DNA of 64,000 nucleotides from Pseudomonadota bacterium (GTDB taxonomy: Bacteria; Pseudomonadota; Gammaproteobacteria; Burkholderiales; Burkholderiaceae_C), in assembly GCA_020161065.1 (NCBI GenBank), contig JAIUPH010000031.1, positions 62,001-126,000 on the forward strand, given 5' to 3'. The translations under genes and the position numbers were made by a program. Below, in pieces: positions 26,075-34,989 of this stretch. The notes beneath the pieces were generated by a model that had not been told where the DNA came from, did no database searches, and saw only the letters and a list, made by a program, of their open reading frames with translations. Numbering within the stretch: the first letter of the stretch is position 1; each line of letters opens with the position of its first letter.

Positions 26075-26122
26075 TTGCCGTCGATCGTACAATTTATACA
26101 ATCGACGACGCGAGCCCGACAA
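26075..26122. promoter_or_regulatory. Divergent overlapping promoters with a 25-bp GntR-type operator
   Basis: An AT-rich imperfect palindrome fills 26081-26105: each 12-base arm reads TCGATnGTAnAA towards a central T (10 of 12 positions symmetric). On the plus strand TTGCCG (26075-26080), 16 bp, TACAAT (26097-26102) could serve the GntR gene. On the minus strand TTGTCG (26122-26117), 18 bp, TATAAA (26098-26093) could serve the LhpC/importer operon. Both -10 elements lie inside the palindrome, so binding would block both. Confidence 0.65.
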
Positions 26123-26128
26123 ACCCTG

Positions 26129-26896
26129 ATGCGCCCCATGCCCGCCGCGATCGCCCACCGCACGCTTGCCTCGGCGATCGCCGAGCAGTTGCGCCAATCG
26201 ATCCTCGGCGGCCAGCGTGCCGCCGGCACGCAGCTGCGGCAGGACGCGCTGGCCGCCGAGTTCGGCGTCAGCCGCATCCCCGTGCGCGAGGCGCTGTTCC
26301 AGCTCGAAGCCGAAGGCCTGGTGCGCATCGAGCCGCACAAGGGGGCGCTCGTCGCCGGCTTTGCGCTCGCCGAGATCGACGACGTGTTCGACCTGCGCGT
26401 GCTGCTCGAGCCGCGGCTGCTGGCCGCCTCGGCGCCGCGGCTGACGGCGGGCGACTTCGCCGAGGTCGAGCGGCTGGACGCCGCCTTCGCCGAGGCGATC
26501 GCGCGCCAGGACGTGGCGCGCTGGGGCGAGCTGAACGCCGAGCTGCACGAAAGCCTGTACCGCCACGCCGCGCTGCCGCGCACGCAGGCGATCGTCGCGA
26601 CCTTGCTGCAATCGAGCGATCGCTACACGCGCGTGCAGATGAACCGCGGCGCGGCCCTGGCGCGCGCGCAACGCGAACACCACAAGCTGATCGCGCTGAC
26701 GCGCACCGGGCGCATCGACGAAGCCTGCGCGCACCTGCGCGCGCACATCGAGGCGGTGCGGCAGGATCTGCACCGGTTACTGGCGCCGGCGCCGGCGCCG
26801 GCGCCGGCGGCCGCGCGCAGCGACACGGCCCGCACCGCCCGCAGCACCCGCAGCACCCGCAGCGCCCCCCCTCCCCGACGACAGGCCCGCCGATGA
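26129..26896 (+). CDS. GntR-family (FCD/FadR subfamily) transcriptional regulator
   Basis: 255 residues. The N-terminal winged helix spans about 12-78 ([49 protein letters not shown]), followed by an all-helical FCD ligand domain (about 88-215) with [24 protein letters not shown] and the metal-site type histidines of this family (REHHKLI). The C-terminal tail is low complexity: an Ala-Pro repeat from four GGCGCC hexamers (26782-26805), then Arg/Ser/Thr repeats. The stop overlaps the start of the epimerase gene. It probably represses both arms of the hydroxyproline locus through the adjacent palindrome. A second ATG at 26138 is an alternative start. Confidence 0.92.
   Translation: MRPMPAAIAHRTLASAIAEQLRQSILGGQRAAGTQLRQDALAAEFGVSRIPVREALFQLEAEGLVRIEPHKGALVAGFALAEIDDVFDLRVLLEPRLLAASAPRLTAGDFAEVERLDAAFAEAIARQDVARWGELNAELHESLYRHAALPRTQAIVATLLQSSDRYTRVQMNRGAALARAQREHHKLIALTRTGRIDEACAHLRAHIEAVRQDLHRLLAPAPAPAPAAARSDTARTARSTRSTRSAPPPRRQARR
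26782..26805 (+). repeat. Four tandem GGCGCC hexamers in the GntR gene
   Basis: Perfect repeats, in frame, coding for alternating Ala and Pro near the C-terminus of the regulator. Further imperfect 9-base repeats code for the following ST/R-rich tail. Confidence 0.9.
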
Positions 26897-27861
26897 CCAC
26901 CGTGCCCAACGCCACCCCCTCCCGCATCATCGACAGCCACACCGGCGGCGAGCCGACGCGCCTGGTCGTCGCCGGCGGCCCGGACCTCGGCGACGGCCCG
27001 ATGGCCGCGCGGCGCGAGCGTTTCCGCAGCGCCCACGACCACTGGCGCCGCGCGCTCGCCAACGAGCCGCGCGGCAACGACGTCGTGGTCGGCGGCGTCG
27101 TCACGCCGCCCGAGCAGCCGGGCAGCGTCTGCGGCATCGTCTACTTCAACAACGCCGGCTACCTGGGCATGTGCGGCCACGGCACGATCGGGCTGGTCGC
27201 CACGCTCGCCTGGCTCGGCCGCATCGCGCCCGGCGTGCACGCGATCGACACCCCGGTGGGCACCGTGCACGCCGAACTGCACGGCGACGGCCGCGTCACC
27301 GTCGCCAACGTGCCGGCCTACCGGCACCGTGCGCACGTCGCGCTCGACGTGCCGGGCCACGGCCGCGTGCACGGCGACGTGGCCTGGGGCGGCAACTGGT
27401 TCTTCCTGTGCCACGACCACGGCCTGGCGCTCGACCTCGCGCAGGTGGCGCCGCTGACGGCGCTGGCCAACCGCATCCGCAGCGCGCTGCCGGCCGCCGG
27501 CATCACCGGCGAGGAAGGCGCCGAGATCGACCATGTCGAACTGCTCGGCCCGCCGCGCGATGCTGCGCACGACGGGCGCAGCTTCGTGCTGTGCCCGGGC
27601 GGCGCCTACGACCGCTCGCCGTGCGGCACCGGCACCAGCGCCAAGCTGGCCTGCCTGGCGGCCGACGGCGCGCTGGCGCCCGGCCGGGTGTGGCACCAGG
27701 AGAGCGTCATCGGCTCGGTGTTCGAGGCGCGCTACGAGCCGGCCGCAGACGGTGACCGCGGCGGCGCCGTCCGCCCGTTCATCACCGGCCGCGCGCACGT
27801 GACGCTCGATGCGCAGGTGGTCATCGACCCGGCCGACCCGTTCGCGTGGGGTCTCGGCTGA
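26893..27861 (+). CDS. lhpA: 4-hydroxyproline 2-epimerase (proline racemase family)
   Basis: 322 residues. The first thiol is Cys94 in [12 protein letters not shown] and the second is Cys244 in [11 protein letters not shown]; both being cysteine favours an epimerase/racemase over a trans-3-hydroxyproline dehydratase, where one is replaced. N-terminal [10 protein letters not shown] is typical of hydroxyproline epimerases. It would convert trans-4-hydroxy-L-proline to cis-4-hydroxy-D-proline. Coupled by ATGA to the GntR gene upstream and by TGATG to the oxidase gene downstream. Proline racemase activity cannot be excluded from sequence alone, but the neighbouring oxidase and LhpC-like lyase support the hydroxyproline pathway. 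Confidence 0.9.
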   Translation: MTTVPNATPSRIIDSHTGGEPTRLVVAGGPDLGDGPMAARRERFRSAHDHWRRALANEPRGNDVVVGGVVTPPEQPGSVCGIVYFNNAGYLGMCGHGTIGLVATLAWLGRIAPGVHAIDTPVGTVHAELHGDGRVTVANVPAYRHRAHVALDVPGHGRVHGDVAWGGNWFFLCHDHGLALDLAQVAPLTALANRIRSALPAAGITGEEGAEIDHVELLGPPRDAAHDGRSFVLCPGGAYDRSPCGTGTSAKLACLAADGALAPGRVWHQESVIGSVFEARYEPAADGDRGGAVRPFITGRAHVTLDAQVVIDPADPFAWGLG

Positions 27862-29267
27862 TGCCCGAGGCGGCGGCGGGTCTGGCAGGACTGGCAGGTT
27901 TGGCGGGTCCGGCGGCGCCGCCGCCATCAGCGCCGCTGGCGCCGCTCGACCGCGCCGAGGCGGCCGAGCTCGTCGACATCGCCGTCGTCGGCGCCGGCGT
28001 CATCGGCCTGGCCATCGCCTTCAGGCTGGCGCACGACGATGCCGCGCGCCGCATCGTCGTCATCGACCGCGAAGGCGTCGCCGCCGGCGCCAGCCGCGGC
28101 AATGCCGGCGCATTTGCGTTTTCCGACATCGAGCCGCTGGCCTCGCCCGGCATCGTGCGCCAGGCGCCGCGCTGGCTGTTCGATCCGCTCGGGCCGCTGG
28201 CGCTGCGGCCGGCCTACCTGCCGCGCATCGCGCCCTGGCTGTGGCGGTTCTGGCGCGCCAGCCGTCCGCAACGGGTGGCCGCCAGCACGCTGGCGCAGGC
28301 GACGCTGAACCGCCTCGCGGCCGAGGCGGCGCCGCGGCTGCTGGAGGCCGTCGGCGCCGCGTCGATGTGGCACGAGGACGGCAACCTGCACCTCTACGAG
28401 AGCGAGGCCGAGTGGCGCGCCTCGCTGCCCGGCTGGCAGCGCCGCGCCGCGCACGGCATCGCCTTCGAGCACGCGAGCGGGCCGCTGGCGCGCGAGCAGA
28501 TCGCGCAGTGGCAGCCGGGCGTCAGCCCCGCGTTCGTCGCCGCCACCTTCGTGCCGCGCTGGGCCACGATCGCCGACCCGCACGTGCTGGTCGAGCGCAT
28601 CGCCGCGGCGGCGGCGCGGCTCGGCGTGCGGCTGCGGCTGGGCGAGGTGACATCGCTGGCGCCGCTGCGCGACGCGCGGGCGGGCGCTGCGGCGAACGCT
28701 GCGCCGGACGCGGCGGTGCCGCTGCAACTGGCCGGCGGCACCGTGCTGCGTGCCCGCCGCGTCGTGGTGGCGGCCGGCGCCTGGTCGCACCGGCTTGCCG
28801 CGACGATCGGCGACCGGATCCCGCTGGAGACCGAGCGCGGCTACAACACCACGCTACCGCCCGGTGCCTTCGCGCTGCGCCGCCAGCTCACCTTTCCGCG
28901 CCACGGCTTCGTCGTCACGCCGATCGCCGGCGGCGTGCGCGTCGGCGGTGCGGTCGAACTGGCCGGCCTCGACGCGCCGCCGAACTATGCGCGCAGCGAC
29001 GCGCTGCTCGCCAAGGCCAGCCGCTTCCTGCCGGCGCTGCGCACCGGCGGCGGCACGCGGTGGATGGGCTGTCGGCCGTCGCTGCCCGACTCGCTGCCGG
29101 CCATCGGCAGCGCACGCGGCGATGCGCGCGTCGTCTACGCCTTCGGGCACGGGCATCTGGGGCTCACGCAATCGGCGGCGACGGCCGAACTGGTGGCGGC
29201 GCTCGTCGCCGGCCGGGCGCCGGCGATCGACCTGGCGCCGTTCGATCCGGGGCGGTTCGGACCTTAA
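27861..29267 (+). CDS. FAD-dependent D-amino-acid oxidase/dehydrogenase, probable cis-4-hydroxy-D-proline oxidase
   Basis: 468 residues. The FAD-binding dinucleotide motif VDIAVVGAGVIGLAIAFRL is at about 43-61, followed by ASRGNAGAFAFSDIEPLASPG typical of DadA-like D-amino-acid dehydrogenases; the C-terminal half contains RWMGCRPSLPDSLPAIG and FGHGHLGLTQSAATAELVA. In this operon it should oxidise cis-4-hydroxy-D-proline to the pyrroline used by the LhpC-like lyase. The first 40 residues are a low-complexity GLAGLAGLAG and Ala/Pro extension not needed for the fold, so a later start is possible. Its stop overlaps the stop of the convergent binding-protein gene by 4 bp. Confidence 0.88.
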   Translation: MPEAAAGLAGLAGLAGPAAPPPSAPLAPLDRAEAAELVDIAVVGAGVIGLAIAFRLAHDDAARRIVVIDREGVAAGASRGNAGAFAFSDIEPLASPGIVRQAPRWLFDPLGPLALRPAYLPRIAPWLWRFWRASRPQRVAASTLAQATLNRLAAEAAPRLLEAVGAASMWHEDGNLHLYESEAEWRASLPGWQRRAAHGIAFEHASGPLAREQIAQWQPGVSPAFVAATFVPRWATIADPHVLVERIAAAAARLGVRLRLGEVTSLAPLRDARAGAAANAAPDAAVPLQLAGGTVLRARRVVVAAGAWSHRLAATIGDRIPLETERGYNTTLPPGAFALRRQLTFPRHGFVVTPIAGGVRVGGAVELAGLDAPPNYARSDALLAKASRFLPALRTGGGTRWMGCRPSLPDSLPAIGSARGDARVVYAFGHGHLGLTQSAATAELVAALVAGRAPAIDLAPFDPGRFGP

Positions 29268-31075
29268 GCCGCCGCGTCGCGGCCCGGCAGCACATCGACC
29301 ACGTGCCACCATTCCTGCCAGAACAGCGGCCGGCGGTAGCCGATGACCCAGGGCTGCACGAGGTCGCTGACCATGCGGTGCACGCGGCTCTTGTAGGGCA
29401 TCAGCACGATGCTGCGGCGCTTGATCTCCAGGAACACGGCCTTGCGCTCGGGGCCGTCGGGCAGCTCGGACAGGCGGTCGTAGAGCGCGTCGATCGCGGG
29501 CACGCGCAGCCGCGCCATGTTCTGGCCGCCGATCTGCTTGCTGTGGTAGCGCTGCAGCGCGCTCTGGCCGTCGGGGTCGGGCGCGACGCCGCCCACGCTC
29601 CAGATCTGGAACTTGCCGGCGCGCGCGGCCTTCAGGTTCTCGGCCCACTTGCCGGTCTCGAACTCGATGCGGATGCCCAGCGCCGTCATGTCGCGGCGCA
29701 TCAGCTCGTCCAGCGCGCGGGTCTGCTGCTCGGGCTGCGTCAGCTTGCGCAGCACGAGCGGGCGGCCGTCGGGCATTTCGCGCCAGCCGTCGCCGTCGCG
29801 GTCGACCCAGCCGTAGAGGTCGAGCAGCGCGCGCGCCCGGCCGAGGTCGTATTCGCCGTTCTCGCTCTTGAACGCGGGGTCGTAGGCGTAGGTGTGCGGC
29901 ACCACGGCCGACTGCGCGACGATGGCCTGCCCGCGGCGCACGCGCTCGATCTCGGCCGGCACGTCGGTGGCCAGCGCGATGGCGCGGCGCAGCGCCACCT
30001 GGTGCGGCGCATAACCGCCGACCACGGCGTCTTCGAGGTTGAAGATGGTGTAGTCGGTGGCCGAGCGCACCATGCGCCGGCCGCTGATGCCTTTCTTGGC
30101 CAGGTAGGGCGCCACGTGGCCGCCGGGCAGCGCGCGGTCGTGGAACTCGGGCGGCACGTCGTCGAGCAGGTCGCTGGCGCCTTGCAGGAAGTTCAGCCAG
30201 CGCGGCTGGCTCTCCTCGATGATGGAGACCTCCACGCGGTCGACCAGCGGCAGCCGCCGGCCCTTGAGCTTTTGCAGGATGGCCTGGCCTTCGGCGTCGT
30301 CGGCGGCGGGCCGGGCGTCGTAGCGCACGTCGCGGTAGCCGGGGTTGCGCTCCAGCGCGATGAAGCTGCTGCGCCGCCACTGCACCAGCTTGAAGGGGCC
30401 GGTGCCCACCGGGTGGCCGGGGATCTTGTCGCCGTAGTGCTCGACCACCTCGCGCGCCACCGCACCGCTGAGGTCGCTGCCGCACAGCACGCCGGTGACG
30501 AAGCGCGGCCGCGGCGCGGCCATGCGAAAGCGCAGCGTGTAGCGGTCGGGCGCCGCGAGGCCTTCGATCGGGCGGTCGTAGTCGAAGGGCTGCTTGCTCG
30601 CCAGCGCTTCGCGCCGCAGTTCGCCGAGGCCGAGGAACTCGTAGGTCTCCAGCCAGGTCCAGGCCGGGCTCTTGACGGCGGGGTCGGCAAAGCGCTTGAG
30701 GGCGTAGACGTAGTCGGCCGCGGTCAGCTCGCGCGGCTTGCCGTTGAAGGCGGGGTCGTCGGCGAAGAAGATGCCGGGGCGGATCTTCACCGTCCAGCTG
30801 CGGTAGCCGTCGGCGTGCTCGGGCATGCCCTCGGCGGTGAGCGGGCGCACCAGCGCCGGCCGCGCCAGCGGGTCGTACTGGTAGGGCGCCTCGAAGATGT
30901 GCGGCGTGACGGTGCGCGAGTAGATGTCGCTGATCTGCGCCGGGTCGAAGCCGGTCTCGGCGGTGCGGAACGAGACGCGCAGCACCTTCTTGCCGTCGGC
31001 GTCGATCGCGGCCCGCGCAGCGCCCGGCAGCGCCAGGCCGGCGGCCGCCAGGGCCAGGGTGTCGCGGCGTTTCAT
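29264..31075 (-). CDS. Family-5 ABC solute-binding protein, paralogue 3 of 3 (YejA-like)
   Basis: 603 residues with a signal peptide ending near GAARA. SBP_bac_5 features include ETGFDPAQISDIYSR, GIFFADDPAFNGKPRELTAADYVYAL, HPVGTGPFKLVQWRRSS and RRAIALATDV. About two thirds along is an EF-hand-like loop, DLYGWVDRDGDGWREMPDG. The length, about 70 residues longer than DppA, matches YejA-type receptors for oligopeptides and peptide antibiotics. It is the last of three similar genes on this strand; the other two are upstream and the permeases and ATPase lie on the other strand. The stop codon overlaps that of the convergent oxidase gene. Confidence 0.92.
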   Translation of the reverse strand: MKRRDTLALAAAGLALPGAARAAIDADGKKVLRVSFRTAETGFDPAQISDIYSRTVTPHIFEAPYQYDPLARPALVRPLTAEGMPEHADGYRSWTVKIRPGIFFADDPAFNGKPRELTAADYVYALKRFADPAVKSPAWTWLETYEFLGLGELRREALASKQPFDYDRPIEGLAAPDRYTLRFRMAAPRPRFVTGVLCGSDLSGAVAREVVEHYGDKIPGHPVGTGPFKLVQWRRSSFIALERNPGYRDVRYDARPAADDAEGQAILQKLKGRRLPLVDRVEVSIIEESQPRWLNFLQGASDLLDDVPPEFHDRALPGGHVAPYLAKKGISGRRMVRSATDYTIFNLEDAVVGGYAPHQVALRRAIALATDVPAEIERVRRGQAIVAQSAVVPHTYAYDPAFKSENGEYDLGRARALLDLYGWVDRDGDGWREMPDGRPLVLRKLTQPEQQTRALDELMRRDMTALGIRIEFETGKWAENLKAARAGKFQIWSVGGVAPDPDGQSALQRYHSKQIGGQNMARLRVPAIDALYDRLSELPDGPERKAVFLEIKRRSIVLMPYKSRVHRMVSDLVQPWVIGYRRPLFWQEWWHVVDVLPGRDAAA

Positions 31076-31103
31076 CGCAAGGGCTCCACGGGGTTTGCGG
31101 GGT

Positions 31104-32945
31104 TCAGGCGGCCGCCGGGCGGCGCGTGTCGTCGATGTCGACCAGGTGCCACCAGTCGTACCAGAACACCGGCCGCCGGTAGCCGATCAGCCAGGGCTGG
31201 GCCAGCGAGTCGGCGTACTGGTGCATCGTCACCTTGTACGGCGCGTAGGCCACGGCCAGGCGCTTGGCCTGCTCGAACAGGGCGTCGCGCTCGGGGCCGT
31301 CGGGCAGCACGGTGAGGCGGTCGAACACCTCGTCGAAGGCCTTGAGCCTGAAGCGCGCCAGGTTGCCGCTGCCCACCTCGGGCCCGTACAGGCGCTGCAA
31401 GGCCTGCTGGCCGTCGGGCTGGTTGGCCGCGCTGCCCACGCGCCAGAGCATGAAGTTGCCGGCGCGCGCGGCCTTCAGGTTCTCGGGCCACTTGGCGGGC
31501 TTGAAGACCGAGCGCACCTGCAGCGCATCCAGCGCGCGGCGCAGCAGTTCGTCGCGCGCGCGGCTCAGCTGCTCGGGCTCGGTCGCGCACTCCACCAGCA
31601 GCGGCTGGCCCTCGGGCGTCTCGCGCCAGCCGTCGCCGTCGCGGTCGACCCAGCCGTAGAGGTCGAGCAGCGCCTTGGCGCGCGCCAGGTCGTGGTCGCT
31701 GTTCTCGCTCTTGAAGCCGGCGCGGTAGCCGCTGCTGTGCGGGCTGATCACCGACTCGGCGCGCACCGCCTGGCCGCGGAAGACGAGGTCGATCTCGCGC
31801 TGCACGTCCAGCGCCAGCCACACCGCGCGGCGGAAGGCCACGCGCGGTGGCGTGTTGCCGCCGACCACCGGGTTGTCCATGTTGAAGAACAGCATCTGCG
31901 TGAACGGCACCAGCACGCGCCAGCCCTGGATGCCGCGGCGCGCCAGGTTGGGCGCCAGCTTGCCGCCGGGCATGGCCTGGCCGGCGAACTCCTGCGGCAC
32001 CGCCAGCAGGTCGAGCTTGCCGTTGAGGAAGCTCAGCCAGCGCGGCTGCGCTTCCTCGACCACGGTGACCTCCACGCGGTCGACCAGCGGCAGCTTGCGG
32101 CCGCGCAGGCGCTGCAGCAGCGCCTGGCCTTCGGCGTCGTCGGCGGCGGGCTCGGCGTCCCAGGTCTCGTCGCGGAAACCGGGGTTGCGCTCCAGCGCCA
32201 TCAGCGAGGTGCGGCGCCAGGTGACCAGGCGGAAGGGCCCGGTGCCCACCGGGTGGGCCATGATGTCGTCGCCATAGGCCTGCACCACCTCGCGCGCCAC
32301 GGCGGCGTAGGCCGGGTGGGTCATGCTCTCGACGAAGCGCGGCAGCGGCCGGCCCAGCGTGAACTGCAGCGTGTGGCGGTCGACGGCGCGCACGCCTTCG
32401 ATCGGGCGGTCGTAGTCGAACGGCGTGCGCTCTTTCAAGGCCTGCTCGCGCAAGTCGCTCAGGCCGGGCAGCCGCCAGTCGGCGAGGCTCGACCAGTTGG
32501 GCGACTTGGTGGCCGGGTCGGCGTGGCGCTTGAGCGCGTAGACGAAGTCTTCGGCCACCAGCTCGCGCCGGCGGCCCTGGAACGCCGGGTCGTCGGCGAA
32601 GAAGATGCCCGGCCGCAGCCGCACGGTCCAGACGCGGAAGTCGGCCGAAGGCTCGGGCATGCCAAGCGTCAGCCGCGGCCTGATCTTCGACGGCCGCGCC
32701 AGGTGGTCGTAGCGGTACAGCGGCTCGAAGATGTGGGCCAGCACGGCGATCGAATAGATGTCGTTGACGCGCGCCGGGTCGAAGCCGGTCTCGGCGGTGG
32801 GCAGCGCGATGCGCAGCACCTTGGCGCCGGCCGCCGCGGCGCGCGCGGTCGGCAACGCCAGCGCGGCCGGCAACGCCAGCGCGGCGGCGGCGCCTGACGT
32901 CAGGGTCGCCAGGGTCGCCAACGCTGCGCGCCGCCGCACCGCCAT
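31104..32945 (-). CDS. Family-5 ABC solute-binding protein, paralogue 2 of 3
   Basis: 613 residues. After a long hydrophobic signal peptide (to about residue 39) come ETGFDPARVNDIYS, GIFFADDPAFQGRRREL, HPVGTGPFRLVTWRRTS and the same EF-hand-like DLYGWVDRDGDGWRETPEG loop as its neighbours. It differs from paralogue 3 most in the ligand-facing middle region (for example ESMTHPAYAAV against GVLCGSDLSGAV), which suggests a different cargo for a shared permease. The ATG overlaps the stop of paralogue 1 (TGATG), so the two are translationally coupled. Confidence 0.92.
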   Translation of the reverse strand: MAVRRRAALATLATLTSGAAAALALPAALALPTARAAAAGAKVLRIALPTAETGFDPARVNDIYSIAVLAHIFEPLYRYDHLARPSKIRPRLTLGMPEPSADFRVWTVRLRPGIFFADDPAFQGRRRELVAEDFVYALKRHADPATKSPNWSSLADWRLPGLSDLREQALKERTPFDYDRPIEGVRAVDRHTLQFTLGRPLPRFVESMTHPAYAAVAREVVQAYGDDIMAHPVGTGPFRLVTWRRTSLMALERNPGFRDETWDAEPAADDAEGQALLQRLRGRKLPLVDRVEVTVVEEAQPRWLSFLNGKLDLLAVPQEFAGQAMPGGKLAPNLARRGIQGWRVLVPFTQMLFFNMDNPVVGGNTPPRVAFRRAVWLALDVQREIDLVFRGQAVRAESVISPHSSGYRAGFKSENSDHDLARAKALLDLYGWVDRDGDGWRETPEGQPLLVECATEPEQLSRARDELLRRALDALQVRSVFKPAKWPENLKAARAGNFMLWRVGSAANQPDGQQALQRLYGPEVGSGNLARFRLKAFDEVFDRLTVLPDGPERDALFEQAKRLAVAYAPYKVTMHQYADSLAQPWLIGYRRPVFWYDWWHLVDIDDTRRPAAA

Positions 32946-34789
32946 CACGGCCCCTCGGCGCCGCGGCCGCGCTGCTGCGCGGCGTCGACATCGACGTAGC
33001 GGTACCAGTCGCGCACGAAGATGTTGCGGTGGTAGCCCTTGACCCAGGGCTGCGCCAGGTCGGTCATCACGCGGTGTACGTGCACTTTGTAGGGCATGTA
33101 GGCGATCATCAGCTTGGCCGCCTCGGTCATCATCGCCTGCCGCTCGGGGCCGTTGGGCGTGGCGCGCTGGCGCTCGTACAGCGCGTTGAAGGCCGGCAGG
33201 TCGAAGCGCGCGTGGTTGGCCTGGCCCTTGTTGGGCCCGTAGCCCAGCGCCAGGAAGGTGTCGGCGTCGGGGTCGCCGGCGAGCCAGCCCACGCCCCACA
33301 TCATCAGCTTGCCGCCGCGGCTGGCCTTCAGGTTCTCGGGCCACTTGGCGCTCTTGAAGACCATGCGGATGCCCAGCCGGTCCATGTTCTTCTGCCACAG
33401 CTCCACCAGGCGGCGGCTTTCCTGGTCGGGCTGGGTCGCGTACTCGATGACCAGCGGCTGGCCGTCGGGCTGCTCGCGCCAGCCGTCGCCGTTGCGGTCG
33501 ACGTAGCCGTGCATGTCCAGCAGCGCCTTGGCGCGGCTGACGTCGTAGTCGCTCATCGTGCTCTTGAAGGCCGGGTCGTAGCCCCAGGTCTGCGGCGCCA
33601 GCGGCCCTTGCGCGGGGATGGCCTGGCCGCGCCGCACCAGGCGGATCTCGCGCTCGACGTCGACGCCCAGGCTGATGGCGCGGCGCAGCGCCACCTTGTG
33701 CGGCTCATAACCGCCGACCACCGGGTTCTCCATCGCGAAGTACGAGACGGCGACGTCGGCACGCGGATAACGCACCATCTGGATGCCCCGCTTGGCCAGG
33801 TTGGGCGCCAGCTTGTTGTTCGGGAAGGCGATGGGCGCGAACTCGGGCGGCACGATTTCCACCATGTCGTGCTCTTCATTCAGGAAGGCCAGCCAGCGCG
33901 GCTGGTCTTCCTCGATGATGGAGATGTGCAGCTCGTCGAGCAGCGGCAGCCGGCGGCCCTGGTTGGCCTTGGCAAAGGCCTGCAGCCGCGGGTCGTCGGC
34001 CGGCGGCGTCTCGTCGTAGCGCACCTCGCGGAAGTTCGGGTTGCGCGCCAGCACGATCTTCGAGCTGCGCCGCCACTCCTTCAGCACGAAGGGGCCGGTG
34101 CCGACCGGATGGTCGCCGATGCGATCGCCGTAGTGCTCGACCACCTCGCGCGCCACCGCGCCGGTGTAGCTGGGGTCGGCGAAGTGGAACAGGAAGCGCG
34201 GCTTGGGGTCGGCGATTCTGATCTGCAGCGTATAGCGGTCCAGCGCCTTCAGGCCTTCGACCTCGCGGTCGTAGTCGAACGGGACCTTCTTCGCGATGGT
34301 CTCGCGGCGCAGCTCCGACAGGCCGAGGATCTTGTCGTTCTCCAGCAGGTAGAGGTTGCCGCTCTTCCAGCGCGGGTCGTAGTGGCGCTTGAGGCTGTAG
34401 ACGTAGTCGGCCGCGGTCAGCTCGCGCTTGGCGCCCTTGAACGCCGGGTCGTCGGCGAAGTAGATGCCGGGCTTGATGCGGAAGGTGAAGCTGCGGTAGT
34501 CGGCGCTGATCTCGGGCATCGCCGCCGCCGTGTTGGGGCGCATGCGCACCGGCGAGGCCAGGTACTCGTACTGCAGCAGCGCGTCGAACATGCCGCTGAT
34601 GACGACGCGCGAGTAGTAGTCGGTGACGTAGGCCGGGTCGAAGCTGGTCTCGGCCACGCGGAAGGCATAGCGCAGCACGGCTGGCGGCTGCGCCGACGGT
34701 TGCGCGGCCAGCGGCGATGGCGCCGGCGCCGCGCCGGCTGCGAGCACCAAGCTGGTGGCCAGTGCGCGCAGCAGGGAGGATCTCGTCAT
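32945..34789 (-). CDS. Family-5 ABC solute-binding protein, paralogue 1 of 3 (operon-leading)
   Basis: 614 residues from the ATG at 34789; the longer upstream reading frame adds residues that are not signal-peptide-like. Signal peptide to about residue 29 (LATSLVLAAGAAPAPSPLAA). Core motifs: ETSFDPAYVTDYYSR, GIYFADDPAFKGAKREL, HPVGTGPFVLKEWRRSS, RRAISLGVDVEREIR and an EF-hand-like DMHGYVDRNGDGWREQPDG. First gene of a three-gene minus-strand operon that diverges, 200 bp away, from the dppB/C-like permeases. It is thus the best candidate for the principal receptor of that importer. Confidence 0.92.
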   Translation of the reverse strand: MTRSSLLRALATSLVLAAGAAPAPSPLAAQPSAQPPAVLRYAFRVAETSFDPAYVTDYYSRVVISGMFDALLQYEYLASPVRMRPNTAAAMPEISADYRSFTFRIKPGIYFADDPAFKGAKRELTAADYVYSLKRHYDPRWKSGNLYLLENDKILGLSELRRETIAKKVPFDYDREVEGLKALDRYTLQIRIADPKPRFLFHFADPSYTGAVAREVVEHYGDRIGDHPVGTGPFVLKEWRRSSKIVLARNPNFREVRYDETPPADDPRLQAFAKANQGRRLPLLDELHISIIEEDQPRWLAFLNEEHDMVEIVPPEFAPIAFPNNKLAPNLAKRGIQMVRYPRADVAVSYFAMENPVVGGYEPHKVALRRAISLGVDVEREIRLVRRGQAIPAQGPLAPQTWGYDPAFKSTMSDYDVSRAKALLDMHGYVDRNGDGWREQPDGQPLVIEYATQPDQESRRLVELWQKNMDRLGIRMVFKSAKWPENLKASRGGKLMMWGVGWLAGDPDADTFLALGYGPNKGQANHARFDLPAFNALYERQRATPNGPERQAMMTEAAKLMIAYMPYKVHVHRVMTDLAQPWVKGYHRNIFVRDWYRYVDVDAAQQRGRGAEGP

Positions 34790-34904
34790 GGGAGGGCCTC
34801 GGCGAAAAGGCCGTGAGTCTAGGGCTTGCGCGCGCCAAGGCAAGGGCGCGCACGGCGCCTTCACCCCCGGGGAAGCGGGGGGGAATCACCCGCGCCGGCC
34901 CCCC

Positions 34905-34910
34905 TACACT
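34905..34910 (+). promoter_or_regulatory. Candidate -10 element for the permease operon
   Basis: TACACT lies in the 200-bp divergent spacer between the binding-protein operon and the permease operon, about 80 bp before the dppB-like ATG. No clear -35 was found 16-18 bp upstream. The spacer also holds runs of C and G (34863-34884) but no convincing operator. Confidence 0.25.
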
Positions 34911-34989
34911 CGCCCATCCCATTTTTTGCCGTTCCGCACGGTGCCCGCAGGCCACGAGCCGCACGGCCCGCCCGGGAGCGGTCGACGAC

